Assembly: GCA_963662175.1 (NCBI GenBank)
Contig: OY759215.1
Location: 58,545,213-58,609,212 of the forward strand
DNA: 64,000 bases
From: Aradus depressus
Lineage: Eukaryota > Arthropoda > Insecta > Hemiptera > Aradidae
Direction of reading: 5' to 3'
Within the stretch, counting starts at the first letter, position 1. Each line of letters opens with the position of its first letter. Below the pieces are notes generated by a model. The model saw only the letters and a program-made list of their open reading frames with translations. It had not been told where the DNA came from and made no database searches. The position numbers and the translations under genes were made by a program. Below, one piece after another: positions 11,590 to 22,048 of the stretch.

Positions 11590-11987
11590 TCTCAATTCTC
11601 TCAAAACCTAAGGATCAGGGTATGCGCTGTCGCGAAATACTTTTAGATACACATGGAAACTACAGCAAGCATATTCACGACTTAACACCCTTCACCATCT
11701 CATAAACAGAAACTCGCCACTTAAACCATTCTCCTATATAAGACATTCCCACTTCCACTCTGGATCGAAACAAAATACTCCAAATAGCAATGAACGCACA
11801 CTGGTTTGTCAGAAATCACAAAATCCACGAAGAATTGGATGTACCTCTTTTTGCAGTTCACATTGAGAAGTTAGTGGAGGAGCACAAGGAAGGTCATGTC
11901 TTGGTGGGCCTACTCCTGGGAGGCGACTCAAACAAAGACTGTACCAGGACTTCCAATTTTAAACTCCTTGAATATATTTGTACATAG
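11590..11987 (+). pseudogene. Jockey-type LINE ORF2 C-terminal remnant
   Basis: The readable part has MNAHWFVRNHKIHEELDVP followed by HIEKLVEEHKE. It matches the end of Jockey ORF2 proteins, where 'NAPWFVRN--IH-DL-IP---E-I-KL' follows the RT. The upstream 200 bp keeps Jockey-like codons in a shifted frame with stops. It stops near 11987 without a clean poly-A. It is an old fragment, not an independent gene. Confidence 0.7.
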
Positions 11988-12669
11988 CATGTATTTTGCT
12001 GGGCCAAATAAATATTCTTGTTTTTTGTAAATAGTTGCTTCTATTGTTTATTTGTATCAGTTTATAGTATTTAATTGTGAATTTACTCTTTAAAATTTAA
12101 GTAACGTTTCGTTTGGACTAAAGTGATTTGTATAAGTTATATAACGACAGTTGTGTTATTTCTCCTAACATTTTGTATTTGTCAAGTTTTCTTTTGGCTG
12201 GCTGGATCATTAAAAGTGGGCAATTGAAAAATTGTAAATAAAGAGTTACCCATTGTAATGTGGATTATTTATTTGGTCACAAGTAAACTTGAATGTAAGG
12301 AAGTATGTGACGATATGAATGAAACATTTGAAGGATAAGGAAAAAAATAAATAATATAAAAAGTGCATAATTAAGTAAATTTCCGCTCATTAAATCTCTG
12401 CTGCTGCCCAGAAAAAATAAATAAAAATGTATAAAATTAAATTAAAAAAAGTGGCCGCAAATGAAGGTCTCTGATTGAGCAGATGGAATGTCCTTATATA
12501 AATATATTTTTAATGAGTGTTTTGAAGTAGGTAGTATTTGTTTGTGTAAGGATAATTCTTGGTTAGTTATTAACAGAAATACGAGTATGCAAGACGCTTA
12601 GACAACCTTTCTCAATTAAAAAAAAAGCATACACTAATTTACACTTTTGTTCTAAAAAAATATGTGCTT
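11988..12669. other. AT-rich DNA, no gene seen
   Basis: May include the LINE remnant's 3' UTR (AATAAATATT near 12008). Nothing else is supported. Confidence 0.4.
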
Positions 12670-13136
12670 TGTGATGCATAAAAAAAAATACACACATTAA
12701 AATGATTAAATTATTAATATAAAAAAATTAATTATATTTATTTTTCTATAAAAAACAATTTTCTTTTAAAACAAAAGTAAAAAAAAACACGGCCATCAGC
12801 TGTTTTTTTTAATTAGTGTTAGAGAGACTAGTCGAGGTCTGAATTGAACGGAGACGGTCTGAGGGAAGATGAAAAGTGGTGTTCAGGCTTAAGTTGTAAT
12901 GAACTAAATAGAAGTGAATTGACGGGGAAATTGATTCGCAAAGAAGGTACTGTTGTTTGTTTATATGTACAGGATATATGCCCAGAAATATATAACTTAA
13001 ATTTAAAGAATGGTCAAAAAAATATAACCAACAGAAAAAACAATTGAAATAGTTTTAAGAATTTAGTTTTTAAGAGTTTTTCTTTTGATTTTTGTTTGTT
13101 TCAATGTTTAGTTTTTTTATTTAATAATGTAGATGA
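12670..13136 (+). repeat. Left half of an old LTR, split by a LINE
   Basis: Starts TGTGATGCAT and follows, with divergence, the reverse complement of the 5698-6463 LTR: the CATCAGCTGTTTTTT-like block, then GAATTGACGGGG, then GAAGGTAC, then TTTTTTTATTTAATAATG. The match continues at 17412 after the LINE, so this is one LTR cut in two. No matching second LTR was found, so it is probably a solo LTR. Confidence 0.75.
13122..13136 (+). repeat. Target-site duplication of the Jockey LINE, left copy
   Basis: TAATAATGTAGATGA, 15 bp, is repeated exactly at 17397-17411 on the far side of the LINE poly-A. Confidence 0.9.
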
Positions 13137-13319
13137 AAAAACATTAAATTTAACCTTACTTTTTTTTCTTAATTTAAAAATACGTTTTGTTCTTAATTAC
13201 TTGTTATTTTGTTTGTTTCTTTTCGTTTGTTTTTATAATTGTGTTCTATGTTTTGTTTGTAAATATTATTTTCATTTCTTTTTAATTTTGTTTGTTGCTG
13301 GGAGTTCTACATCCAGGAC

Positions 13320-14561
13320 ATGGATGCAGTAACTGACAGCGATTTGAACATCCCAAGCACCTCGGAGATGGAGTGGCATCAAGTGCCAATCAAAAGAAAA
13401 AACACACCCCCATCAGGTGATATGCATAAGGTGAAGGTACTCAAGGATCTCCAGGTGAGTACCAGCAACACGTATAGTCCACTGGAGAACTTGCCTTCTG
13501 AGGAGTGCAAACCACCTCCTATTTACCTGAAGTCTAATGTCAATTTTCGGGAGTTATGCCAACAACTTAATGGCATCATAAAAGATAAATTTCAATGCAA
13601 ATCTACGGCAGGCTCGTTAATCATCTACCTTGACACAGCGGAAGCATACCGAATGACGGTCACGCTGTTCCGAGAGAGGGGGTATGAGTTTCATACCTAT
13701 CAATTGGAACAGGATAGGGCTTTCCGGGTTGTGATAAGACACCTACACCCTTCTGCGAGCCTTATCGAAATAAAGGAAGGATTGCGGGAGAAAGGTTTCA
13801 TTGTAAGGAACGTCACAAACGTTCTACAGGCGGGCACGAAGAAGGCTCTTCCTCTTTTCTTTGTTGACCTAGAGCCTGGAGTGAACAATAAGGACATTTT
13901 TAACTTAGGCTCCTTGTTATATACAAGGATTAAAGTGGAGGAACCCAAGAAGAAACGGGAAATTATACAGTGCAAGAGGTGCATGGCCTACGGGCATTCT
14001 CGGACCTACTGCAATAACATGGTGCGTTGTGTGCGGTGCGGAGAGCAGCATCCATCCCCGGAGTGCCCCAGGAGTCTTAAGGAGCCCCCAACATGCGCGC
14101 TCTGTCAAGGCCAGCATCCCGCCAACTATAAGGGGTGCACGGTCTACCGGGACCTCAGAAGTCGGCGGAGCAACCCTGGCAGTCGACGTGCGGCCCCAGT
14201 ACCAGCACCAGTGACCAATGCGGGGAGCCGGCTGGTCACCGCCCCGCCTCCTCAGGTAAGTGGGTCTGTGGGAGGTCCTCGGGAGGCTGCCCGGCCAGCT
14301 ACCCGGCCCCATTTCTCCACCAACACCATACAACCCCCACTATCTTATGCACACGTCACCTCCCCACCCCCGCCTCCCCTCAAGAGGGTGCGGATGCAGC
14401 AACCCCGGGCTGACCCAGTACAGTCAGGGACTGAGCCAAACTCATTCCAAGGTATCAACGATCTTCTTTCATCCTTCATTTCTCAAATTCAAAACTTGGT
14501 CACCCCTCTATTTTCCTTGCTCACTTCGCTTATCCAAAAGTTAACCCTCACACATGTCTAA
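13320..14561 (+). CDS. Jockey LINE ORF1, gag-like RNA-binding protein with three zinc knuckles, 413 aa
   Basis: The protein should bind LINE RNA and form the RNP. Residues ~75-215 contain TYQLEQDRAFRVVIRHLHP and PLFFVDLEPGVNNKDIF, the domain that precedes the knuckles in Jockey-type gags. Three Cys/His knuckles follow at ~220-275: CKRCMAYGHSRTYC (CX2CX4HX4C), CVRCGEQHPSPEC and CALCQGQHP with a later Cys. The last third is proline-rich with PPPPPLKR and ends in a hydrophobic stretch (FISQIQNLVTPLFSLLTSL) shared with the second Jockey LINE here. ATG at 13320 is the first in frame. Its 3' end overlaps ORF2 by 8 nt. Confidence 0.93.
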   Translation: MDAVTDSDLNIPSTSEMEWHQVPIKRKNTPPSGDMHKVKVLKDLQVSTSNTYSPLENLPSEECKPPPIYLKSNVNFRELCQQLNGIIKDKFQCKSTAGSLIIYLDTAEAYRMTVTLFRERGYEFHTYQLEQDRAFRVVIRHLHPSASLIEIKEGLREKGFIVRNVTNVLQAGTKKALPLFFVDLEPGVNNKDIFNLGSLLYTRIKVEEPKKKREIIQCKRCMAYGHSRTYCNNMVRCVRCGEQHPSPECPRSLKEPPTCALCQGQHPANYKGCTVYRDLRSRRSNPGSRRAAPVPAPVTNAGSRLVTAPPPQVSGSVGGPREAARPATRPHFSTNTIQPPLSYAHVTSPPPPPLKRVRMQQPRADPVQSGTEPNSFQGINDLLSSFISQIQNLVTPLFSLLTSLIQKLTLTHV

Positions 14562-17256
14562 TCCCTTCACAGGCAGGTCCCTGATAGTGCTCCTATGGAA
14601 TGCTAATGGTCTTGTTAGACATTCAGGTGAACTGACTTACGTACTTCGGGAGAGGCGAATTGATGTCGCTTTAATAACTGAAACTCACTTTACAGATTTG
14701 ACCCGATTTCACATAGACGGATACACGACTTACCGGACGGACCATCCAGACGGGACAGGCCATGCAGGAACGGCGGTGCTTGTCAGGAGAGGTTTGGTGC
14801 ATCACTTTCTGCCTTCCTTCTGCGAACCTCACCTTCAATCGACAGCGGTCGAAATCTCATCAGCTTCTCACAATTTCACACTTGCTTCAGTTTACTGTCC
14901 TCCACGCCACAACATTACCCCGCAACACTTCACCAACTACTTCGACACTCTGGGTGATGACTTCATGGCCGGTGGAGACTACAATGCTAAGCACCTGGAG
15001 TGGGGATGTAGGGTCAACAACCCGCGAGGACAGACACTTAACTACGTATTGACGGACAGACGATACAGAGTCTATTCCCCCCGAGAACCCACATATTGGC
15101 CAACTAACAGAAGAAAACTTCCCGATATCCTAGACTTTTTTGTAGCTTCGAAATTCTTCCCCTATACATCATTAGAAATAATTCCCGACTTAACATCAGA
15201 CCATTCTCCAGTAATTTTTACCCTAGACTCCCAACCTATTCAGAAGACACCCCGACCCTCCCTCACTTCAGGGCTCATTGATTGGGACAGATTCAGAGAT
15301 ATTGTGACAGACAGACTTAATCTGTCAGTCACCCTGAAAGCACCTCATGACCTGGATGATGCAGTGAACTCTTTCACAACAACACTTCAGGAGGCGGCAT
15401 GGAGCAGTAGCACCTCCGCTCAGCCTGTCCACATACACACACACAACGTACCACAGCACATTAGAAGGCTGCTGGTTGAGAAGCGCAGATGTCGTCGTCA
15501 GTGGCAAATACATAGATACCCATCCATCAAAACGCGACTCAATAGACTCACACACGAACTCAAAACAGCTATAGCACAATACAAAGCCGAAACGTTTTCA
15601 CTTTACACTGACACACTAGCCACTGACGATGGATCTCTGTGGAGAGCAACCAGACGTCTACTGAACTTTTCTTCCTCCTCCTTTCCCATTCAAAACCCGG
15701 ACGGAACATGGGCTAAATCGGACGAGGAAAAAGCACAATTATTTTCTCAACACTTAACAGACACTTTTACACCCCATGACATTCATCATCCACTTCATAA
15801 ACACATACACGATTTCCTCAACACACCCCTACAACTGAGTTTACCGCCGAAACCCATCACTCCGTCTGAGGTGCAGCAGGCTATCCTTCAGCTTCCCAAC
15901 AAGAAGAGCCCTGGCTATGATCTCATTACTGCCAGAGTGTTGAAAAATCTTCCGCGCAAAGCTGTCATCTTTCTTACCTACATTTACAATTGCATCCTTC
16001 GCCTTTCCTACTTCCCAGTTCTTTGGAAATTTTCTATCATTACTTTAGTTCCGAAACCAGATAAACCTAAACACTTACTCTCTTCATACCGCCCCATAAG
16101 TCTTCTTCCCACTTCTTCTAAACTCTTTGAAAAAATTCTTCTTAGCCGCCTATTACCTCTCTTCGAAGAACACGACCTTATTCCGAATCATCAGTTCGGA
16201 TTCCGACAGAAACACTCAACACTTCAACAATGTCACAGATTAGTTGATGAGATTTCCTCTGCTTTGGAAAGGAAGTTTTATTGCTCCGCAGCATTTTTGG
16301 ATGTGAGTCAAGCTTTCGACCGTGTCTGGCATGTTGGGCTGCTGTATAAGCTGAAACATGTGATCCCTGACGGTTATTATCGTCTTCTCCGCTCTTACCT
16401 GGATGATCGTTTTTTCCAGGTCAGACAGGGCAGTGTCCACTCTGACGTTCAACCCATAAGAGCTGGTGTCCCACAGGGGAGCATTCTGGGTCCACTTCTC
16501 TATGTTGCAAGCACATCCAGCATCCCAACATCGCCTGAGACGGTGTTAGCCACCTACGCCGATGACATAGCAATTTTAGCTACTAATAAATCGGCTGGGG
16601 ACGCATCCAAATCTCTGCAGGAGCACTTACACCTTCTAGAGGGTTGGTTGCGTCTGTGGAAGGTGAAAATAAATGAGATCAAATCCCTTCATGTTACATT
16701 CGCCTTGAGGCGCGGTGACTGCCCAACTGTATGGCTGAATAATGTCCCTCTAAAACATGACAAAGACGTACGATACTTAGGACTCTATCTTGACAGACGA
16801 CTGACATGGAATAAACATGTTACACAGACTCGACAGAAAATGAAACGGCGATTTGGACTACTCAAAAGACTACTAGACAAGCGATCTCAACTTCACCTCA
16901 ACCACAAACTGGGTGTCTACAAGACCGTTATCAGGCCTATCTGGACGTATGGCGTTCAGCTCTGGGGTTCAGCTAAGCCCTCACACACAAAAAGAATTCA
17001 AGCCATTCAAAATAAAATCCTCCGAACAATCACACAATGCCCTTACTACGTATCAAACATAACATTACATCATGACCTGAACATACCATTCTTACACGAA
17101 GTTAGACAACAATTATACACAAATTTGCACAACAAGTTCACGTCACATCCGAATACACTGGTGGAAGCCATGTCGGTCCGGTCCTTGCCGGGCGGGCCTC
17201 CTCGGCGACTGAATCGTCGTTGGCCGCGTGACCTCCTGCCTGAGGAGGACCCCTGA
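14554..17256 (+). CDS. Jockey LINE ORF2, APE endonuclease plus reverse transcriptase, 900 aa
   Basis: Supplies target nicking and target-primed reverse transcription. N-terminal APE-type endonuclease, residues ~8-225: LLWNANGL, ALITETHF (catalytic Glu), GGDYNAKHLEWGC (Asp/Asn), PDILDFFV and the SDHSPVIF motif. The RT spans ~450-720: KKSPGYDLI, SYRPISLLP, HQFGFRQKHST, AFLDVSQAFDRVWH (first Asp), GVPQGSILGPLLY and ATYADDIAIL (YADD box). The C-terminal part ~740-900 has the Jockey ending RPIWTYGVQLWGSAKPS, ITQCPYYVSN and PPRRLNRRWPRDLLP. There is no RNase H, as usual for Jockey. One oddity is YVASTSSIP after the PQG box, where family members usually have a more hydrophobic segment. The start overlaps ORF1 by 8 nt, which suggests coupled re-initiation. 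Confidence 0.95.
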   Translation: MSNPFTGRSLIVLLWNANGLVRHSGELTYVLRERRIDVALITETHFTDLTRFHIDGYTTYRTDHPDGTGHAGTAVLVRRGLVHHFLPSFCEPHLQSTAVEISSASHNFTLASVYCPPRHNITPQHFTNYFDTLGDDFMAGGDYNAKHLEWGCRVNNPRGQTLNYVLTDRRYRVYSPREPTYWPTNRRKLPDILDFFVASKFFPYTSLEIIPDLTSDHSPVIFTLDSQPIQKTPRPSLTSGLIDWDRFRDIVTDRLNLSVTLKAPHDLDDAVNSFTTTLQEAAWSSSTSAQPVHIHTHNVPQHIRRLLVEKRRCRRQWQIHRYPSIKTRLNRLTHELKTAIAQYKAETFSLYTDTLATDDGSLWRATRRLLNFSSSSFPIQNPDGTWAKSDEEKAQLFSQHLTDTFTPHDIHHPLHKHIHDFLNTPLQLSLPPKPITPSEVQQAILQLPNKKSPGYDLITARVLKNLPRKAVIFLTYIYNCILRLSYFPVLWKFSIITLVPKPDKPKHLLSSYRPISLLPTSSKLFEKILLSRLLPLFEEHDLIPNHQFGFRQKHSTLQQCHRLVDEISSALERKFYCSAAFLDVSQAFDRVWHVGLLYKLKHVIPDGYYRLLRSYLDDRFFQVRQGSVHSDVQPIRAGVPQGSILGPLLYVASTSSIPTSPETVLATYADDIAILATNKSAGDASKSLQEHLHLLEGWLRLWKVKINEIKSLHVTFALRRGDCPTVWLNNVPLKHDKDVRYLGLYLDRRLTWNKHVTQTRQKMKRRFGLLKRLLDKRSQLHLNHKLGVYKTVIRPIWTYGVQLWGSAKPSHTKRIQAIQNKILRTITQCPYYVSNITLHHDLNIPFLHEVRQQLYTNLHNKFTSHPNTLVEAMSVRSLPGGPPRRLNRRWPRDLLPEEDP

Positions 17257-17396
17257 GGAGCCGGTGGTATTGACCAGCCGTCTCATCAAGAGACTCAAGT
17301 GGTATTTCTGTTTTTCTTTGTGATTATATTTCCTTGTTGTGATATATTTCATAGTTGGAAATTATGTAATAAAGGTGAAAAAAAAAAAAAAAAAAA

Positions 17397-17411
17397 TAAT
17401 AATGTAGATGA
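17397..17411 (+). repeat. Target-site duplication of the Jockey LINE, right copy
   Basis: Exact match of 13122-13136, directly after the poly-A tail. Confidence 0.9.
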
Positions 17412-17700
17412 TTTAAAAAAATAAACCCAAATTATTTGTTCTCGTAAATTCTATTCTATTCATTTTCCCTGTTGGCCCAGTAAGATAATTTGAAAATCTT
17501 TGGATTAGATTTAATATTATCTAAAATTATTAAAAATGGCATCTCTTTAGAAATCCAAATGAAAAGTTTGTTAATTAAAATTTTTTAAAAAATTACGTGC
17601 ACTTTCTTCAAAATTGCACGTCTTGAACTTTTGATATTTTTTTAGGGCCTTTTTCGGAAATTACTGTAGACATCAAAATTAAATAGAAGACCAGTTATAA
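17412..17700 (+). repeat. Right half of the old LTR split by the LINE
   Basis: Continues the diverged reverse complement of the 5698-6463 LTR: AATTATTTGTTCTC, TTCTATTCTATTCATTTTCC, CTTTGGATTAG, GCACGTCTTGAA and TTTTTTTAGGGC. Clear similarity ends near 17700. A later TTCATCACA at about 18021-18029 might be the true LTR end if an insertion lies between. Confidence 0.75.
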
Positions 17701-18458
17701 AATTTCTATTTTTATTTTTGTTTATTTAATTATTATTATTTCATTATTATTAATTCAATTATTATTTATATTTTTATTTATTTATCATTTATTTAAGATT
17801 AAAACTTAAACCCTCTTCTTTACCATAGCTTGCACTACATCACTCATCCTTGTAGCAAGTCCCCCCTGAAATCTCAGATATTTGTTGTGAATCTACACAA
17901 TTTTTGAAAGTGTGATAATTTGAACTGTTAGGTAGCAGCGTCGCCCCATAGAAGAAACGTACCTGCATTCCCGTTTTCAAAGGTCCCCCCACTTCTACTT
18001 GTAAGCTCCAAAGCCGTATTCATCACATTTTTCTTTAGTGTACTATCATTATTTTGGCTTTTATACGTTCCATTTCGATTTGTTCTCTCTTACTACGATA
18101 TTTTCCCTAAAACCAGAATATCTCTCTCTCCCTCTCTGTACAATATTTTCTATCAAATCTCATATTATATTATTTATGACTTATTTTTATACAAAATTCT
18201 TATAAATTAAAAGTATTTATAGTTTTCTTGATCTACAAAGAGAGCCAGTGCTTGCCCAGTTTTCCCCCACGTCGTCACATGCAGTCATTACGGAGAAATG
18301 TAACAAAAAACTAAATGTCTATTATAGTTTTAGGGATTAAATACTTAGCTATCTGTATTAAGTTCCCAGGATGGCGCGGTCATCACTAGATCTAAACCTA
18401 AATCCACAAAATGTCCAGGAATGATTCGGTGACGAATGCTACTTAGCGCAACTCCATC
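17701..18458. other. No gene seen
   Basis: TTA-rich low-complexity DNA at 17700-17800, then unassigned sequence. I see no coding potential. Confidence 0.4.
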
Positions 18459-18800
18459 TTAACCCAGAGGAGCTCCATAAGTTTTTACTTCCGCAGGTAT
18501 AAAAAGTAAAGGAGAAGTTATGTAATCTGACAGAAATTCAATGTTATTTACATAGGAATTCCATGTTTTCCGAATCCCTGATTTCAAACATTTTTTTAAA
18601 ATGTCACTCTGCGTGTTTCTGTACACAATGATAACATTATCATCAACACAATAACTCCCTATATATGAATGTATTGAAAATTTTAAATGTGCACTCAGAA
18701 CCCCATAAAGACGACACCTACAGATTGTCAACCAAAGCGAAGGAGGGATTAGGGGAGAACTTTAACGCAAAAACTTTAATAACTGCCGATGAAATTATTT
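18459..18800 (-). repeat. Dispersed repeat family D, copy 1
   Basis: Family D has fixed blocks: GAAGTTATGTAATCTG, CAGAAATTC, CATGTTTTCCGA, CCTGATTTC, ATAACTCC, and CAGAACCCCATAA followed by GACGACACCTA. This copy shows them in that order on the plus strand; I define it as the minus orientation because most other copies read the opposite way. The nature of the family is unknown; no protein or clear terminal repeat was recognised. Confidence 0.65.
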
Positions 18801-19100
18801 TTTTTTCTTTTATTCTTGGAAAAATTCTTTTATGTTTCATCGGTTAATTTTTGCTAATTCTTGATAACTAGGAAGATTATCCCACAATGGATCTTTTGAT
18901 ATTGAGCTGTAGATTTGTTTTGCTGCTGGCTACCCATTGATGTTTGAAATAGGATAGTCTGTCTGTAGACTGCCAGTCGCTAACTAACGTAGCTGTTGAT
19001 GCGAAGTTAGCCCAAAAAGTTAAAGCAAACCACAGCCATCTATAGCGCGATCAACTAAGTTTTTGCTCTCCCTCAAAAACCAATTGACCGTTTTGACTAA
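18780..19100. repeat. 320-bp duplicated segment, copy 1 (partner at 20748-21045)
   Basis: Shares long identical blocks with 20748-21045, including TTGATAACTAGGAAG, ATCCCACAATGGATC, GATATTGAGCTGTAG and TGGCTACCCATTGATG. It is flanked by family D sequence in both places, so it may be an internal part of a longer version of that repeat. Confidence 0.8.
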
Positions 19101-19590
19101 AAATCAATAGGTGTCTTACTCCGAGACTTCTGAATCATCTTACTAAATTTCGTGTTGAAACGTTCATTTCATAGTCAGTCATTAGGGCAGTTAAACTGAG
19201 CCCCCTTCTCTGATCCCCCTTTCCTTCGGTCGATTTACTGAAAATGCATAGGTGTCGTCTTTATGGGGTAATGAATTTACATAAAACATTCGTGTCGATA
19301 CATAGATTACATTAGAGATTTTATGAGAAGCCGACCCTTAAACCCCCTTCCCTTAGCCCGATTTGGTTGAAAAACAACAGTTGTCGTCTTTATGTGTTTT
19401 TGGATACACATATAATATTTCGAGTGGATACATACATTGTATCTGGAGTTATAATGTTCATAGATAGACAGGATATTTGTTTTCATTTTTGGAATCAGAG
19501 AGTTGGAAAAAAGATATTGAACATAGAATTTCAGACCGATTACATAACTTCCCCCATACTCGGTATAGCTGGAGAAATAAAAAGCAGGTG
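19100..19590 (+). repeat. Dispersed repeat family D, copy 2 (compound)
   Basis: Contains the block GTCGTCTTTATG twice, GAGTTATAATGTTCATAGA, TTTTTGGAATCAGAG, TTTCAGACCGATTACATAAC and TTCCCCCATACTCGG, i.e. family D in plus orientation with part of a second copy in front. Confidence 0.65.
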
Positions 19591-20747
19591 TGAGTCTCCT
19601 AGCTTCTGCAGTCTACCACCACTGCTAGTCAGAGGCTGGCAGAGTGAGGTGATGCGGGAGACACCCAGGCTTACGTTGCCTCCAACTGGACCATACCTGC
19701 AGATTTAGTCAGCCAAATCGGCCGGAGGGAAGGGGTACAAGTAAAAAAACGTAATAACTGCCGATATAGTGAATATATCGACACAAGTATTGAAACTATG
19801 ACACTGATTTTCATTCAAATCGGTCGTTTAAGGGATGTACGAAAACTGTATTGTTCAATTTGCCCTGAGAAAGCCCATTGGCAGTGATTCACCTACGACT
19901 TTATATTTGTTAATGGTCCTTTTCCTCCCAACTTACAGGAAAGGCTAGCAATACGGTAACCGCCCTGTTTTAGATTGGCTGCCGTCCGCTAACAGAATGT
20001 TTGCAATCAGATAATTGGAAAGAGAGTGGGGGATATCTCAGATTTTATCGCTTAAGAAACATTCCTTTAAATATACTCTACGTTGAAATAACCATTTGGC
20101 ACACTTTTTTTTTTCTGCTCAATCACAGCTCTGTTACATAATAACCGGTCACTGTGATATTTATCTAGTTTAATTTAAATCAGTCAAATCGCACCTTAAT
20201 CAGTGAATTTTATAACACTTTATAGCATTTTGAGATTCCCGTCCACCAGGTCAGATAAAAGTGTATAAATAGAATTTCTAAAAATATTCCATGCCCTTTT
20301 TGAAAAAAAAAAAAAAAAAAAAAAAAAATTACTAATGTTTAGTCTATTTATGGGCAATCAATAGTTCCCACACAAATATTCCAGCCACTTGAAACTCGAA
20401 GTGTCTTAATGTGTCAGATACAAATCACCGGTCGTTGAAAAATATTGTCGACGAGCGGTAGTGTTTATTTACATTGTATTTCCTAGACTTTGTTATTGAA
20501 GTGAGTAATTGTGATTATATCGCTACAGTCATAAGGGATATACCACATACATTTTCAGAGGTACACACGGTATTTGGTCTCGCTAAACCAATCGACTGTT
20601 AGCACTAAAAAAACCAATAGTTTACATAGGGGCTTCCATGTTTCGTCCCTCATTAAGTAGATGCCGGAAAAAACAAAAAATATATCTTTATATGTAACCT
20701 AGACATGGAATAGTTTCCGATCAAGATAATAAATAATTAATGTAAAA
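19591..20747. other. No gene seen; poly-A run
   Basis: Unassigned AT-rich DNA with weak family D remnants. A run of 26 A lies at 20303-20328. No coding evidence. Confidence 0.4.
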
Positions 20748-21045
20748 ACATTTTTTTCTTTTATCCTTGGAAACAATTCTTTTGTGTTGCATCTGTTAGT
20801 TTTTGTTGATTCTTGATAACTAGGAAGGTTATCCCACAATGGATCTTTTGATATTGAGCTGTAGATTTGTTTTGCTGCTGGCTACCCATTGATGTTTGAA
20901 ATAGGATTCCCGTCGCTAATAACGTAGGTGTTGATGCAAAGTTAGCCCAAAAAGCCGATCTATTTCCCCAGCGCGAATCAACTACGTTTTCGCTCTGCCT
21001 CAAAAAACAATGGACCGTTTTGGCCAAAAATTCACTGAAAACCAG
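20748..21045. repeat. 320-bp duplicated segment, copy 2
   Basis: Partner of 18780-19100. On the minus strand it holds an 88-codon open frame (20761-21027) with QTSMGSQQQNKSTAQYQKI; copy 1 keeps parts of the same frame with stops. It may be a fragment of a transposon protein, but I cannot name it. Confidence 0.75.
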
Positions 21046-21140
21046 CAGATGCTGTCCTTACTGGGTTCTGAATCTACATATAAAATTTCGTGTCGTTATG
21101 TCATTATATAGGCAGTTATTACGATGTTTTAGTGTCCCCC

Positions 21141-21604
21141 TTTCTTTCCACCGATTCGGCTGAATATTGATATGTGTTGGCCTTATTGTGTATAAAAGGA
21201 AGATCTCTTAAGATCTTTCGATAGCTTAAATTTGTCACAATAAATAAACTTTGTAGTAAAAGAAAAATATATAGAAGTATAAATCTAAAAAAATATAATA
21301 TATAATATTTCAATATATGTAATATTATATAATAAGTTATTAATATATAATAATAATAACTGCTAAAAATATCAATCAATAAATAATATATTTGTTGTCA
21401 AATTGTCACAACAAATAATATAGGTAATGTTTTTACCCATTTCAGGAGATACCGAACAAAAAATCGTCGGTGAATCACCAGTAATGTACTTCCCATCACG
21501 GATTAATCAATTAAGTGTTTGCTCTCCCTCGTCGTGTCGATACATTCATTTCATTAACAATTATGATAGTTTTTGGGTTAATCCCGCCCTTTTTTTTGTC
21601 CAAT
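21141..21604. other. AT-rich DNA, no gene seen
   Basis: Includes a dense ATAATATTATA-type stretch at 21290-21370. No coding evidence. Confidence 0.4.
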
Positions 21605-21830
21605 TTGTCTAATAATCAATAACTGTTGGTCTTATGGGGTTCTGGATATGCATATAATAATTTTACTCATTTATTTCATCAGCAGTTATTGTTTATGTTA
21701 AACCGTCAAGCCCCCCCCCCCCCCCCCCCCCCTAAATCTCCTTCTTCCCTATGAGCAATTCGGCTGAAAATAAATATATGTCGTCCATAAGGGTTTTGTA
21801 TACTTTTAAGATTTTTACTTTTTATTTATA
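21605..21830 (+). repeat. Dispersed repeat family D, partial copy with C22 run
   Basis: Contains GTTGGTCTTATGGGGTTCTG, AATTCGGCTGAAAATAA and TATGTCGTCCATAAGGGTT. A run of 22 C at 21711-21732 lies where other copies have short C-rich or G-rich segments. Confidence 0.55.
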
Positions 21831-21957
21831 TGAGTTTACATACAACATAAGTAAATTGTCCTAGTCACAACAATAATTGAAGGTTATACTCTGTTATATT
21901 TCACGTAGGCATACAATGCTACCACTCCTCAAAACCACACTACTACACAACAGATAG

Positions 21958-21961
21958 GTAC
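21958..21961 (+). repeat. Target duplication GTAC of the Gypsy element, left
   Basis: GTAC precedes the left LTR and recurs at 24656-24659 after the right LTR. Confidence 0.85.
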
Positions 21962-22014
21962 TGATACCAACTCTCTTCCCGTGACATTCTCGCACGTGCC
22001 GAATTTATCACCAG

Positions 22015-22022
22015 TATAAAAA
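22015..22022 (+). promoter_or_regulatory. TATA box in the 5' LTR
   Basis: TATAAAAA inside the LTR, conserved in the 3' LTR. Transcription would start about 30 bp downstream, near 22045. Confidence 0.65.
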
Positions 22023-22048
22023 CTTCCCCAATTTAACATGATTGGCCC

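Larger units (their letters stand above)
13137..17396 (+). mobile_element. Jockey-type LINE, both ORFs intact, 4.26 kb
   Basis: Two overlapping frames (gag-like ORF1, endonuclease-RT ORF2), a short 3' UTR with AATAAA at 17369 and a poly-A tail to 17396, bounded by a 15-bp duplication. Removing the LINE and one duplication restores a continuous old LTR, which fixes both ends independently. The 5' UTR is only about 183 bp, so the copy may be slightly 5' truncated. The intact frames and exact duplication suggest recent insertion. Confidence 0.95.

Noticed and set aside
14554..14561. Programmed frameshift fusing Jockey ORF1 and ORF2
   Set aside because: ORF2 has its own ATG and there is no slippery site; re-initiation is simpler.
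21711..21732. C22 run as a functional i-motif
   Set aside because: Homopolymer in a repeat copy; slippage or sequencing error is as likely.
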